From positions 2,194,511 to 2,258,510 of the forward strand of contig CAUJGJ010000371.1 in assembly GCA_963170055.1 (NCBI GenBank): a DNA stretch of 64,000 bases. The letters are read 5' to 3'. Origin of the DNA: Halisarca cf. caerulea. Its lineage: Eukaryota > Porifera > Demospongiae > Chondrillida > Halisarcidae. Within the stretch, counting starts at the first letter, position 1. Every line of letters starts with the position of its first letter. A program made the translations under genes and the position numbers. Below the pieces are notes generated by a model that saw only the letters and a list, made by a program, of their open reading frames with translations, did no database searches and was not told where the DNA came from. Of the stretch, positions 46,783 to 57,466 are shown in pieces.

Positions 46783-49700
46783 AATATACCTCCAATTCGT
46801 AAGAATCTCCTTCAACAGGATTAGCATATTATCAGTATAACATTCAGTGGGGGGAATTACAATGTCGGTGCAATTAAATTTCATGTCAGTTCTATTGTGC
46901 TACTATGAAATGGACTGATTGAATTACAAGCTACCCTGCATCACGAATCTTTCATGAATTTCACAAATAAGGACTTGCGAGATTTAGTTCTGCGAAAATG
47001 TATTCGTCCAATAGTACTGCCATCCAGTACAAAGCCAATTGCACGTACTGTATATGCTCTAATTTTTCGTCAGCAATTGTCAGGAAAAAAACGTCATTTA
47101 GAATGGAATTACAAGGTTTCTGAAAGGTGGTGAATAATTGGAATGGGGGGGGGGGGGGGGGGGGACGAATATTTAGAATCGACGACGGCAAATTAGAACC
47201 ATCGAAAATTGGCCGTTTCTAGTTTGAGAATTGTTGTGCCCGTTTGAGGATACCACGTAAACAAGGAATTTTGGAATCCGAAATCAATGATTACTCTAAC
47301 GAAATAAATATGATGAATATAACGAAGGAAAAGCAGTTTCTCCAGTATATCAATGGTACAACAAATGGCAGACCGAAGGCGTCCAGCCCGCGTGACGAAT
47401 AATTAGGGTCTCTGAAGTAGGATTAGAACACATGCTATTTCGTCATCAATTACAATGCTTTTCATCCCTTTTGGAGGCCATGACGAATAATTGGAATGAC
47501 GAAAAATCAGAGCATATACGGTAGGTTAGGCATGCTCGTCCAATAAACAAAGAAAACCAGCAGACGAGAAATCTTTATTGGTAAGGAACCTACGGCATCG
47601 TCTTTAACAATGATCATTGCATAATGGTCATGTGAGCTTCACTTTTTTGCTTGCAGAAACAGAGTATAGTAGCCTGTTAGGCTTCCATATTTCACGATAA
47701 ACGTGAAAATGGCTCAAAATTGTAAGCAGCGTCTCCTTCCATTCTACCTTCTAGCTGAAAGCTACTTCATTCACTCCATACGTTTTGTGTAAGATGTCTG
47801 CATTCAATGACCAATTCACTCAAAAAGAGGATATTGTACTGACAACAGAGAGCTGTGTTCGCAAAATAAAAACTTGTGAAAGTTTATGTCTACCCTCCAG
47901 GGACAGGATTCGTGAAATCAAGTGATCGTGAATAATTAGCGACGTAGGGAATCTGCTATGGAGGTGTTACAAATCTTGTTTGCCATATTGTAGTCTTCAT
48001 CTTCTCGCCTTGTGATCCACCTGCAAGTTTGCTACATTTGTGCAGTTTTTAGTTGTGCCAAGTCAAAGTGCGACCTAAGATAGGACCACACCAAGTGTGG
48101 GCATGTTCCCTAGCCATGTGCCCAAAGCATGTATGTATGTACATACGTACGTATGTATATTATTCCCTTGCCCATTTTAATAACCCACAAATGGTACCAA
48201 TCACTTTAAAGTTGTCATAACTTTCCATGAACAAGTAAACTGCTCCTTTCAAAACTGATAGGCTGGGACATTGTATACGTGCTCTCCCTGCCTAACATTT
48301 TGTGTCTCAAATTGGCACCTAAGAGGTTAGTACGGCGGAGCCTTCGATAGTGGACCCTCCCAAGTACAGACACAGTATAGTTATAAGCCTCTCTACAAAG
48401 GACATGGCTTACGGTCCCAGTATAATTCCTACAACATATTTTGATCCTCCCAAGAGGAAAACCTCTCTGCAACGAGCAAATCAGCTGAATTTAAGTACTC
48501 CCCAAAGTTTCCTTGTTTCTGCTGTTCCACAGTAGTTGTGTTGCTTTGTATGTCTTAGCTTGAAATTGTCAAGAGAAACAGCTTACACTTGGCAGCAAGC
48601 CTATACATGGACACAGACCTACGTACGGTTAACCATACAAAAAGGTTTTACCAAAGCAATCCTCCAAAAACACTTGGAACAAGGGTAAGTTGTAAAACAG
48701 GCACAGGGCTAGGTGGGTAAAAGCAAGACGAGCATACGGCTAAGTTGCACACTGTTCAAATTCCTACATCCCCTAGTATATACATATTTGCGGGATGTAG
48801 GAATTTACAGTGTGCACTCAGTCCAACTAAACTCTGTCATGCCCTATACCCATCTAGCCTCATGTATGTGTAGCCCTATGTTCGTCTAGCCCTATGCTCG
48901 TCTTGTTTTTTGCCCACCTAGCCCTGTGCCTGTTTTACAACTTACCCTCGTTCCAAGTGTTTTTGGAGGATTGTTTTGGTAAAACCCTTTTTGTACAGTT
49001 CTGTGTCAATCCTACATCCTTTTACCATTCTTAAATGGTTTTTATACACCCTTGTTTGTGCACTTTTTCATTTAAAACACAGTTGCTTGAATAGAGGCTG
49101 TTAAAGAAGGTTCTCACGGCAGTTGAGAAGGAACGCAATCAAATCTTATAAGCAAAAAAATAGAGAAAGTTGACTACAATTAGTGTACCTAACTGGAAGC
49201 AAAGGCTCGACTAAAAGAGTGCCGAAGTTGTCAATTGTCCATCGTGTGGCCTTGTGTACATACGCATCCACCTAGTCTCGCGTAGCCATTCCGCTAATCC
49301 GAAAAGAGCTACGTGATAATCCAGCAACCTCTCTAATCCGACCATCTTCTTGGGAACAGTCACCATAGTACACCATACTGAGAGCTACTTGATAATCCAG
49401 CAACCTTTGTGATCTGACACATTGTTTGTCGCCGCCAAATACCAGATTATACAGGTTCCGCAGTACTTGGTGGGGAAAATTTCCCAGTGCGGGTATTTAA
49501 ACAAGTGGTTGGATTCCCAACATGACACAGCATGATTTTCACTGTTTTTCTTGTCTTCTTCAGTCATACATGAAGAAGGTAATCACCAAGTTGGAGGAGA
49601 AAGGCACACCAGCTGAACAAGTGGATGCATTCAAGAAAAGTGCAGGAAAGGCAGTGACTTACATCCTTGAAAATTTTGGCGAGTGGCAGTTCTTCTTGGG

Positions 49701-49836
49701 AGAGAACATGGACCCGGACGGCATGGTGGTATTAATGGGCTTTCGCGAAGATGGTCTTACACCATACATGCTCTTTTTCAAGGATGGTCTGGAGGAGGAG
49801 AAATTAGTGAGTTACACACATTTGGAAGATGTGTAG
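43606..49836 (+). CDS. TPT1: Translationally controlled tumour protein (TCTP)
   Basis: TCTP is an abundant cytosolic protein linked to growth and calcium binding. Four exons: 43606-43633, 44219-44289, 46428-46598 and 49564-49836, with consistent phases and GT-AG introns, code for 180 residues (human 172). It starts MRLFKDIISGDELFSDVYPM, like the family N-terminus. The second TCTP signature is complete: WQFFLGENMDPDGMV, then REDGLTPYMLFFKDGLEEEK. The acidic loop is present (TEEDTFDDSKLG). The usual protein ends at EKC; here the frame reads on for eight more residues, LVSYTHLEDV, then TAG. A good donor (gtgagt) lies right after the EEEKL codons at 49807, so a short final exon is possible. Intron 3 (46599-49563) holds several inverted-repeat elements. 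Confidence 0.96.
43850..43985. repeat. GT/GC-rich simple repeat
   Basis: A run of gtgtgt and gtgcgtgcgt words in TPT1 intron 1. Confidence 0.9.
44350..45050. repeat. Interrupted short tandem repeat in TPT1 intron 2
   Basis: Units of about 27 bp (gatgccccacccacgtagta) occur at 44355-44425 and again at 44970-45045, separated by about 540 bp of unrelated sequence beginning cagggccgccggaaccaccc. The arrangement suggests an insertion into a small tandem array. Similar sequence to the insert start (caggcctggcggaaccgccc) occurs at 63210. Confidence 0.6.
45060..46427. other. Rest of TPT1 intron 2
   Basis: AT-rich intronic sequence with no exon that I can identify. It includes a 'cagt...' rich stretch and tacgatacgat words near 45570 and 46340, but no clear element. 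Confidence 0.5.
46603..46781. repeat. (GT)n microsatellite in two blocks
   Basis: Two GT tracts separated by ttacgcatgttaacat begin a few bases after the TPT1 exon 3 donor. Confidence 0.97.
47045..47525. mobile_element. MITE-like element in TPT1 intron 3
   Basis: It begins ctgtatatgctctaattttt and ends with the complement (gaaaaatcagagcatatacg). The interior repeats gaataattggaatg and gacgaat. It contains a poly(G) run at 47145-47164. No transposase. Confidence 0.78.
48331..48536. mobile_element. MITE of the TACAGTGGAACCTCT family
   Basis: A diverged copy with agtggaccctcccaagtaca at the left and tgctgttccacagta at the right. Confidence 0.65.
48634..48998. mobile_element. Foldback element with long inverted repeats
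   Basis: Left: ccatacaaaaaggttttacc, then aatcctccaaaaacacttgg, gtaagttgtaaaacaggcac and agggctaggtgggtaaaa. The right arm carries each of these inverted (gtgcctgttttacaacttac; ccaagtgtttttggaggatt). The inner arms read attcctacatcccctagtat and gcgggatgtaggaatttaca. The arms are about 150 nt with one side longer by a repeat of tagccctatg. It lies in TPT1 intron 3. Confidence 0.88.
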
Positions 49837-49929
49837 ATTCAGCCGTACTTGTGTATTTATGATGCATGCGTACCGTACATGCCTCACAGATATTCCATGT
49901 GTATGTCTTACATCCAGCATAAACACATG

Positions 49930-49982
<53 letters not shown>

Positions 49983-50434
49983 ACATACACACACACACCT
50001 GTATACACACACGCGCGCGCATATGCATATATGGTACTTTTCACAAAAAACTGGACAACGAACGGCGGTCAAACTGTGTACGTATGGTGACCGACCAGGC
50101 ATTGACCTCTGTACGTACAGCGTACATACCTCAAGATGTCGACACAGACCGTTTTTTCTCTAGCTAACACTTTCGCAATTGACTTGTGGCTTTTGCCTTT
50201 GCATCTTGAACCAAGATTCGCTACTTTACGTTCCTAAAATAAGCCATTTTTGCTCGGAGAACCGATTCCAACGAACCGATGTCATTGCGCAATTAATGAC
50301 GTAATGATTATTGACCTATTGTCCATATGGCGTATGTCTGGCAAGTGTACAGTGTACGTCCGTTGATTGACCGCCCGTTTGACCGTCGTTTGTTGTCCAG
50401 TTTTTTAATAAGAAGTACCATATGTACATAGGTA

Positions 50435-50481
<47 letters not shown>

Positions 50482-50908
50482 GCATATATGGACATAGGTA
50501 CACACACACACACACTCACATTCTTTCTTTGTACTCTTTTTACTATTTGCAGTGAATCTACAACCAGATATAGAAGTCAATGACACATCACTATTATTGC
50601 CAATTGCCATATTCTGCACTTTTCTTTGCTAAAAATATTGTTCTATTTGCATGTTATCTATTGTTAGCGTTTCCATAGTGTTATTTATTCATTTCACTTA
50701 CACTTAGTATTATTCGCAGCTGTGAGACTGCACAGTGAGTAAATGTACGTACGTATGTATGAGATGCTCTGATTGAAGATCTGAACAGGCAGAATCTGAT
50801 GCGGTATCTTATTAGGCTGATTATCTGTGAGTATGGTTGATTTCGCTTGTCAGCGATCATCTGGTACCTGCATGGGACATGTGCACAGCACTTTTTCCAA
50901 GACAGCTA

Positions 50909-50948
<40 letters not shown>

Positions 50949-50979
50949 AAAGCAGTGTTCATAGATAAGAACCTGACAT
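49837..50979. other. Region downstream of TPT1
   Basis: It contains CA tracts at 49932-50000 and 50443-50520. These flank inverted segments (ttcacaaaaaactggacaac with ggcggtcaaac at 50040; gtttgaccgtcgtttgttgt with ccagttttttaataagaag at 50375), making a further large inverted-repeat structure of about 500 bp between 49930 and 50520. No gene is seen. Confidence 0.7.
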
Positions 50980-51750
50980 TGTGAACTAAGAAAATGGTTT
51001 ATGACGTTTGCGTGCTGTCAGTGTTGTTGTATGGTGAAGAGTGTTGGGTACCACTGAGAAGGCACAGGAGGAGATTGAACAGTTTCCACAACTGGTGCAT
51101 TCGCATCATCTTAGGAGTCAGCAACAGGCAACAATGGTCCCAGAGGATCACTGGCTGGATTGAGGAGAAGATGGTGAGATGAAGATACTACTGTAGATAA
51201 GGTACAGAAGAGGAGACTATATAGAATGGCTGGGACACCTTGCTCGCATGGAGGACCACAGATTACCAAAGTCTGTTCTGTTTGGATGCTTGCCTCAATC
51301 ATGACCAAGATGTGGACCAAAGCTTAGGTGGAGAGATGTTATTCGGAGTGACTTGAAAGAGATCAAAGTTCATGAAAGAAGAAACATGGTATGAAGAGTC
51401 AACTGAATCAAGCAGTAATTGGAGAACCAAATGTCAACGAGGAGTAGAGGAACATGCCAAAACCAAAGGCCATCAGCATTCAACTTAACAACACCAATAT
51501 CAGGTGTGAGGTCTGCTCAAGGACGTTCAGCAGGGACAGTGACTGCAAGAGACACAAGTGCCTTGATGAGAGAAGGAAGCCTGTGCATGAGCAGAGAGGG
51601 GCCATCCAATGCCAGGCATGTAGCAGTTGGTTTCTAGGTAGAAGTGGCCTATAGCTGTGCACATATGCAGGCCTGAACACTAAGACTCTTACTTTGCTGC
51701 CCAATTGGGGCTTGTGTGACCGTCTCAACGGCAACAATTAACAGGGCAGG
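50980..51750 (+). mobile_element. Degenerate non-LTR retrotransposon 3' fragment
   Basis: Frame pieces read VYDVCVLSVLLYGEECWVPL, then RRRLNSFHNWCIRIILGVS, EWLGHLARMEDHRLPKSVLF and PRCGPKLRWRDVIRSDLK, the familiar C-terminal part of LINE reverse transcriptases. They are followed by a C2H2-like tail (CEVCSRTFSRDSDCKRHKC). Several frameshifts and stops break it (for example at 51180 and 51300), so it is dead. It is a different family from the element at 3203. Confidence 0.88.
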
Positions 51751-51777
51751 ACAGGATACGTGCGTGTGTGTGTACGT

Positions 51778-51783
<6 letters not shown>

Positions 51784-51818
<35 letters not shown>
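51784..51818. repeat. (TA)n microsatellite
   Basis: A TA tract follows the LINE fragment and may be its 3' tail. Confidence 0.9.
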
Positions 51819-51819
<1 letters not shown>

Positions 51820-52084
51820 CTCAATTTCATAGATTCTGAAGCATGCACACTCATGATCAGTACAATTGAGTTATACTGTAGTCGACGTCCATAGGTGAGG
51901 ATGACATATAAACAAGAAAATGGCCACCAATACTTGCATAGCTTTACACTTGCAGTCCATATAATGCAACTCTGCCATTTTCTGTAATTTGATATTTCAT
52001 TGTAACATTATTGTTCATTAAACTTTTATAGAGCTACCATGATGAGTTGAACTGCATTCAATGACACACACACACAGAATACCA

Positions 52085-52270
52085 TATGCGCTTAAATTTC
52101 TGTGTGGTTTATATATTTATGGTGTTTGTGGATTGGAAGCCATTGGCGAAATTTAGATCGGTCTCTTGTACAATGGCAAAACATGGCCGTCCATGAATAT
52201 AAAAATGTAAAAATCGCTAAAAGCCAAGATCTGCAAAAGTTTCACCCCATGAAATTAAAGCATGTGCAGT
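52085..52270. repeat. Interspersed repeat, copy 2
   Basis: Paired with 7425-7620; shares gattggaagccatt, tagatcgg, caatggcaaaacatggcc and gcaaaagtttcaccc. Confidence 0.7.
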
Positions 52271-52419
52271 CTACAGTAGTTAAATTTCTGTATGACACGT
52301 GTGTCATTGAACACATATCAAACAAACTATGTACACAAGTGCACATTATAATATGTATGTATGTACAGTTGAACCTCACTATAAATGAACCACCTCAGGA
52401 CCACTGAAAAGGTTCACTA

Positions 52420-52572
52420 TATCAGGGTGTTCACTACATCAGGGTGTTCACCACACCAGAATGTTCACTACATCAGGGTGTTCACTACATCAGGGTGTTC
52501 ACCACATCAGGGTGTTCACCACATCAGGGTGCTCACTACACCAGGGTGTTTACTACATCAGGGTTTGTTTAC
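52420..52572. repeat. 17-bp minisatellite
   Basis: About nine copies of tcactacatcagggtgt with variants (ccacatca, ctacacca) lie inside an inverted-repeat element of the gaacctcactataa type (52370-52680). Confidence 0.9.
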
Positions 52573-53068
52573 GATAGAGTAAAATAGGTGTACATTATAA
52601 GGCCAGGACTGTGTTTGTTATATCAGCTAGGGAGTTCATTGTATCCAGGGTTCATTATAGGGGCATCAACTGTACCACAGGTACTGATGAATATAGTATT
52701 TAAAGGGTAAAAAAATGTTTTTTGTGGCTGAAAAGAGAACTACAAAATAGTCACTCACAAACATTAACATTACAACTAGTTTTAACTTCCTTCTGGCATG
52801 AACCAATTCTTTTACCATAAAAATTCAATCTTATAGCATCCATGGAAATTTTACTCCTTGAAAAATACCCTCTCCAACTACCATATGGTATAATGGCTAA
52901 ACACTGTCAACCTACACACCCCAGTAGCATTTGGTAAGCAATTGACAAAATTCAAGTAGACGTGCATACAAGGTGATGGTATATACTGTACATCTAGTTT
53001 CACGACCACACACAACACTCCACTGAAGTGAAAGCGAATCATAGTTTTACTGTCTACGGTTAATTGAA
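52573..53068. other. 3' flank of the PECR-like gene
   Basis: No coding sequence. The start belongs to the inverted-repeat element that surrounds the 17-bp array. Confidence 0.5.
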
Positions 53069-53917
53069 CTACAGTTTGCTAATAATATCATTCACAGGTA
53101 ATGGCCAGCTTTCATGGTCTGGAACTTCCCATGGGCACCCGTAAAGGCTGGACCCTCCATCCACCTCCACAGTCACTCCAGTGATGTAGCTTGCACCCGG
53201 CGAAAGGAGAAAGCAAACGATGGACGACACTTCGGCCGTTGTTCCCAAACGGCGAGCTGGAATTCTCACCTTGGACTTCTCAAATATGTCCTCCGGAATT
53301 TCTCCCCTATAGTGTGCGGCTGCACTGTCGGAGTAGATCACACCGGGGGCAATAGCGTTGATGCGTATGCCACACGAGGCCCACTCAATTGCAAGGGATT
53401 TTGTGATGTTGTCCACACCCGCTCTAGCAGCACCAGTGTGTGTCATACCCGGGAACCCTTTCTTCATGTCGGCAATGATGTTGACAATGGAACCGCCATT
53501 TTCCGACATCCAGGTATGGTAGGCTTGTTGACAGCAGTAGAAAGTACCGGTCAAGTTGGTCTCAACTACGGCATGCCAACCTTTGGCAGAGAATGTTGAT
53601 GCAGGGGCATAGAACTGTCCCCCACCGTTATTCACCAGGTAGTCCAACCGACCGTAATTTTCAACCGTGCTCTTCATAAGATCCTTCACTTCATCCTCCT
53701 TTCTGATGTTGCACTGCTTCGTGTACACTCGGTGAGTTCCCAGTTCTTTGTTGATAGCTTCGGCGGCCTGCGACAGTACTTCCGACTTTCTGGACGCTAT
53801 GACAACCGTGCTCCCTAGTTTGGCGAGTTCGGTGGCTATAGCACGTCCTATACCTGTGCCTCCACCCGTGACGATGGAAACTCTACCAGAGAACAAAGCA
53901 GGATGCAGAATACTCAT
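53069..53917 (-). CDS. PECR: Peroxisomal trans-2-enoyl-CoA reductase-like SDR
   Basis: An intronless frame of 282 residues. PECR reduces trans-2-enoyl-CoA with NADPH in peroxisomes. Visible features: cofactor motif TGGGTGIG (17-24), LVNNGGGQF, ETNLTGTFYCCQQAY, the PECR-type HTGAARAGV, APGVIYSDSAAAHY, and a C-terminal SKL, a canonical PTS1. The segments VPDHESWP and GVIYSDSA favour PECR over DECR2. However, the position of the SDR catalytic tyrosine (YxxxK, in human PECR VYNLTK) reads VDNITK: Tyr is replaced by Asp, as in the 2,4-dienoyl-CoA reductases. Substrate specificity is therefore uncertain. It is divergent from the gene at 54011, with 93 bp between start codons. The absence of introns in an intron-rich neighbourhood may mean a retrocopy origin. 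Confidence 0.92.
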   Translation of the reverse strand: MSILHPALFSGRVSIVTGGGTGIGRAIATELAKLGSTVVIASRKSEVLSQAAEAINKELGTHRVYTKQCNIRKEDEVKDLMKSTVENYGRLDYLVNNGGGQFYAPASTFSAKGWHAVVETNLTGTFYCCQQAYHTWMSENGGSIVNIIADMKKGFPGMTHTGAARAGVDNITKSLAIEWASCGIRINAIAPGVIYSDSAAAHYRGEIPEDIFEKSKVRIPARRLGTTAEVSSIVCFLLSPGASYITGVTVEVDGGSSLYGCPWEVPDHESWPLPVNDIISKL

Positions 53918-54010
53918 CTTCTACCGTAAGCGACACGGAGAAAATGGCGCATATGGCTCACTTTTAAGCGCCCCTAACTGGTAGGGGTTTCCCCAATGTT
54001 GTTTCGCAAA
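53918..54010. promoter_or_regulatory. Compact bidirectional promoter, PECR / LigB-like gene
   Basis: Only 93 bp separate the two divergent ATGs. It contains gagaaaatggcgcatatggc on the + strand and an AAAATGGCG at the LigB-like start, both YY1/TISU-like. No TATA box is seen. Confidence 0.6.
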
Positions 54011-54222
54011 ATGGCGTTCAATTTCTCGAGCTTCTACACTACAACTTTAACTGCACTGTGTAAGTAAAATGTTGTGTATGAATCATTGATCCGTATAGCA
54101 TGTGTTTGTAGCACTTTACATTTTGTGCAATTAGTATGGCATCCATGTTAGCCGATCACGAATCTGAGCCGGCACAGATCCTTGATTGCAAGCCATGTTG
54201 CTGTCATGTGCACACCATAGTT

Positions 54223-54294
<72 letters not shown>

Positions 54295-55413
54295 CATGCA
54301 TACATATGCACCAGCCTGTCTACATGCATGTGTGTATGTGTGTTCATATGTTTGTACATGCTTGTATTTGTGGACATTTAAGCACGGATCATTAGTTTTT
54401 AAGTTTCATAATGCAAAATATACACTATTACGGGTTTCCATTCCTCTCTCCATGCATCAATGAAACTCTCTATAGGTTTCTTGTTGAGACAAAATGCCCT
54501 TGGGAAGGTTGTAGGTGCGTACGTGATGCCTCATGGAGGTATTTCCATTGCTCCCTGGAACCTCAACACCACAAACCAGACAGTGAAGAGGGAGGCTTGG
54601 GCCATACACGATGCCTGCACAAAAGTTGGAGACATGGTTCGTGTGCTTGAGCCTGACCTGGTGGTACTGAGCACTCCACACGGAATTGCAGATTTGAACA
54701 ATTTTGTATTTTACTTCAATCCTGTTGGATCCGGATCGGCCGATACAGACAACTGTGTTTGTCCTCCTTGTTGCTTCAATGTGTCTGTTGATCTTGAAGT
54801 TAATGTGACCCACTCACTCTTGACAAACTTGCGTAACTTGAACATTGCGGTATCAGCCCTGAGTGCATTTGGCCCACCTGGACAATCACAGGAACCGTTT
54901 CCTCTGAAATGGGGTGAAGTTATTCCTCTTTACTTCCTCAAAAAGAGCCCTTCGTTGTCTAAACCGTTTGATGTTGTCATCCTATCTCAACCAAGCAGAC
55001 GCTACACAGAAGACGTAAAGATGATTCCTGAACTTCTGCAACTTGGAAAACACTTGTACAGCTACTTGGAGTCCACTCCACAGAAGGTTGCCATTGTGAT
55101 CAGTGGAGATCTTGCACACACTCACTCTAAAGATGGACCATATGGGTATTCCCCCGAGGCAGAACCTTTTGACCTGGCATGTGGCCATTGGCTGGGTTCA
55201 CTGTCATCTTCAGCACTTCTAGTAGATGCTGCGGGTATTGTTGACAAGGCTTTGTCTTGTGGTTTCACAGGATTTGTAATGTTGCAAGGCCTTCTTGAAG
55301 AGGCAGGGTTGGACAAGTGGACCTCGGAACTCTTAGCCAACTATCATCCCTCTTACTACGGAATGATGGTGGGAGCAGTGCATCGATCAGCTGCTTCTGT
55401 TAGCAGGCATTGA
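54011..55413 (+). CDS. Class III extradiol dioxygenase (LigB/DODA-type) family protein
   Basis: Two exons, 54011-54059 and 54476-55413, joined in phase 1 with GT-AG ends, give 328 residues starting MAFNFSSFYTTTLTALCFLL. The body has the family's metal-site motifs: GAYVMPHGGIS, VVLSTPHGI and ISGDLAHTHS, followed by SPEAEPFD. The middle contains NVTHSLLTNLRNLNIAVSAL and KWGEVIPLYFL. LigB-type enzymes open catechol rings with Fe(II), but related proteins include non-enzymatic MEMO, so activity is not assured. The N-terminus is mildly hydrophobic and short; I do not call a signal peptide. The intron holds a GT tract. It shares a promoter with the PECR-like gene, which may point to a link with peroxisomal or aromatic/fatty-acid metabolism (inference). 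Confidence 0.8.
54227..54290. repeat. (GT)n microsatellite
   Basis: A GT tract in the single intron of the LigB-like gene. Confidence 0.97.
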
Positions 55414-55904
55414 ATATGGATCAGAGCAATGTGAAACGTTTGCTGATGTGTCTGAGAATGGTAAAAGTATACATCAGTGGTGATTATATTGTTACGATGT
55501 ATGTACACGAACTTCTGGGGGGGGGGGGGGGGATTATTTTCACACCACTCAGCACTAAGCAGTGTGTATCAGTAGATCATTTCCCACAGTGACTCATGAT
55601 CATTTTATTCCCCTTGTGCTAAAGTTTGACTATCAACATTGAACAAAGAAGTTTGTGTTTCCGTATAACTGTAGGTGCAGAGTATGGACTTTGAATTCAC
55701 CAGTACATGCAAAGTCTTCAAATATGTAGAGAAAAACAATGTATCTGTGCATGGACTATTAAATGGGTTTCTGTAAGTCAGTTCATGTATTAGATTTTCT
55801 GCTGTACGCTTTGTACATGTGCGAGCATCATCTCGCAGTCTTGTATCGCTATCCCCTTTTGCTTTTGAATTAGTGCCCCTCACACACGTGATATCGTATA
55901 TGTT
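55414..55904. other. 3' flank of the LigB-like gene
   Basis: Includes a poly(G) run at 55518-55531. No gene seen. Confidence 0.5.
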
Positions 55905-56447
55905 GCGTTATACCGTATATCTAAAAATATTGGCAATCATTAAATTTAATTGGCGATTTGTGTGAGATCAGGCTGTAATTTAATATTATCTCCCGATGAC
56001 ATCATACATCAAAGAGACCGCCAGGGCAGTATTTCTGGTACCATCCCTGCAGTCAGGACAGTATCCTGTAAGTGCCCAGTTTGTCATAACAACTTGTGCA
56101 ATGTACAGCAACAATAGCAGAGCAGCTGCCTTTTAAGTATTAAAAGGAGATAAGATAGTTACCACATGGCTTCCTTGGGGAGCAACATGTTTACTGGCCT
56201 CATCCCTTGGGTGCTACACGCACTCGGGCGTTCGGTCAGAAACCTATTACTCCCCAAGGAGCCATGTGGTAACTATTACTTGCAATTGGCGGAAATTATA
56301 TTTGGCGGTTGCACAGCGAGGACAAAGCAAAGTAAGTAGGCCTATGAAAATGTGGTGATAGAAATTTGGTGATTTTGATCCTGACCACCAAACTGCCAAA
56401 TTAAAAATGTCACCAATATTTCCAGATATACAGTAGGGTATAACGTA
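55905..56447. mobile_element. Nested inverted-repeat elements
   Basis: Outer element: left gcgttataccgtatatct, then aaatattggcaatcatt and taattggcgatttg; the right end (gtcaccaatatttccagata, then tacagtagggtataacgta) is its complement over about 70 nt. Inside, a second hairpin runs from atagttaccacatggctt (about 56155) to aagccatgtggtaactatt-like sequence (aaggagccatgtggtaac, about 56276). No coding capacity. Confidence 0.82.
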
Positions 56448-57246
56448 TATTGTGTTACAGTGGAGCCTCTTGTATTCAGATCGCCTAATATCACAATCCT
56501 CTCTATAACAGACTTTGGTTGGTTGGGGCAGTTGCTGTGTATAAAAGAACCTATATTCAGTAGACCCTCACTTATCTGAGCACATTGGGACCGAGGGGTG
56601 TTCGGATAAGACTAAGTGAATCGTTCAGGTAACTGAAACAAATGCATTGCGTGCACACGTATAATATGTCACAGTATGCTGTATATGCAGTGTGTGTTGG
56701 TTAATAATAATAATTATTATTAAGAGCTATATACTCACAATAGCAAGTACATACTGTATGTATACATTAATTCATGCTATATACTGGAGGTTACCTAAAA
56801 ATTGCAATAACCTAGCTGTGGAAATACGTATATTGTCTAGGATCAGATCGACTACTGCAATTGCATATATATATATATTTGAATTTTGCTCTCTAATAAT
56901 ATTATATATTATACAGTAGCTGCATATATGACCATATGGGTGAATGGCCAGGATGTCTTATATTATTGTAATCCAATATTGTGTATAACTACCATGCGTG
57001 CGTGCGCAGTACATGCCCGCTGTACACAGTACAAGCTTGTACTTATCCATTATATTGCACAATATTGACAAATTCATAATTTCCTTAGCAACATACATGC
57101 ATAAAGCTCATTGCAATATACTATCACTGAGGGGAGCATTCACCAGTGATACAGTAAATGACTAACCCACCCAAATATGTAGCTATTGTACCACCCACAT
57201 TCAAGTTCAAATAGTTCAATTTTGATTCTGGCAAAAAATGCTGAAT
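56448..57246. other. Intergenic region
   Basis: Contains two short fragments of the gaacctct-type repeats (56458-56560 and 56562-56640) and AT-rich sequence. No gene seen. Confidence 0.5.
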
Positions 57247-57425
57247 TCACTGATCCTTCTCAGCAGGTTCTTTGGGTTCCTCCTGAGGTTTGGTTTCCTG
57301 TGGCTCTTCAACCACACCATTCTTCCCATCCTCTCTGCCTTCCACTGGTTCTGCATCCTCGTCAGTTGACATGGTCCTATTCCAAGTGTCCTGAAGGAGG
57401 GATATTGAGTGTATGTGTGTGTGTG

Positions 57426-57466
<41 letters not shown>

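Noticed and set aside
53114..53599. 161-codon frame on the + strand opposite the PECR-like gene
   Set aside because: It has no recognisable domain and mirrors a well-supported gene on the other strand.
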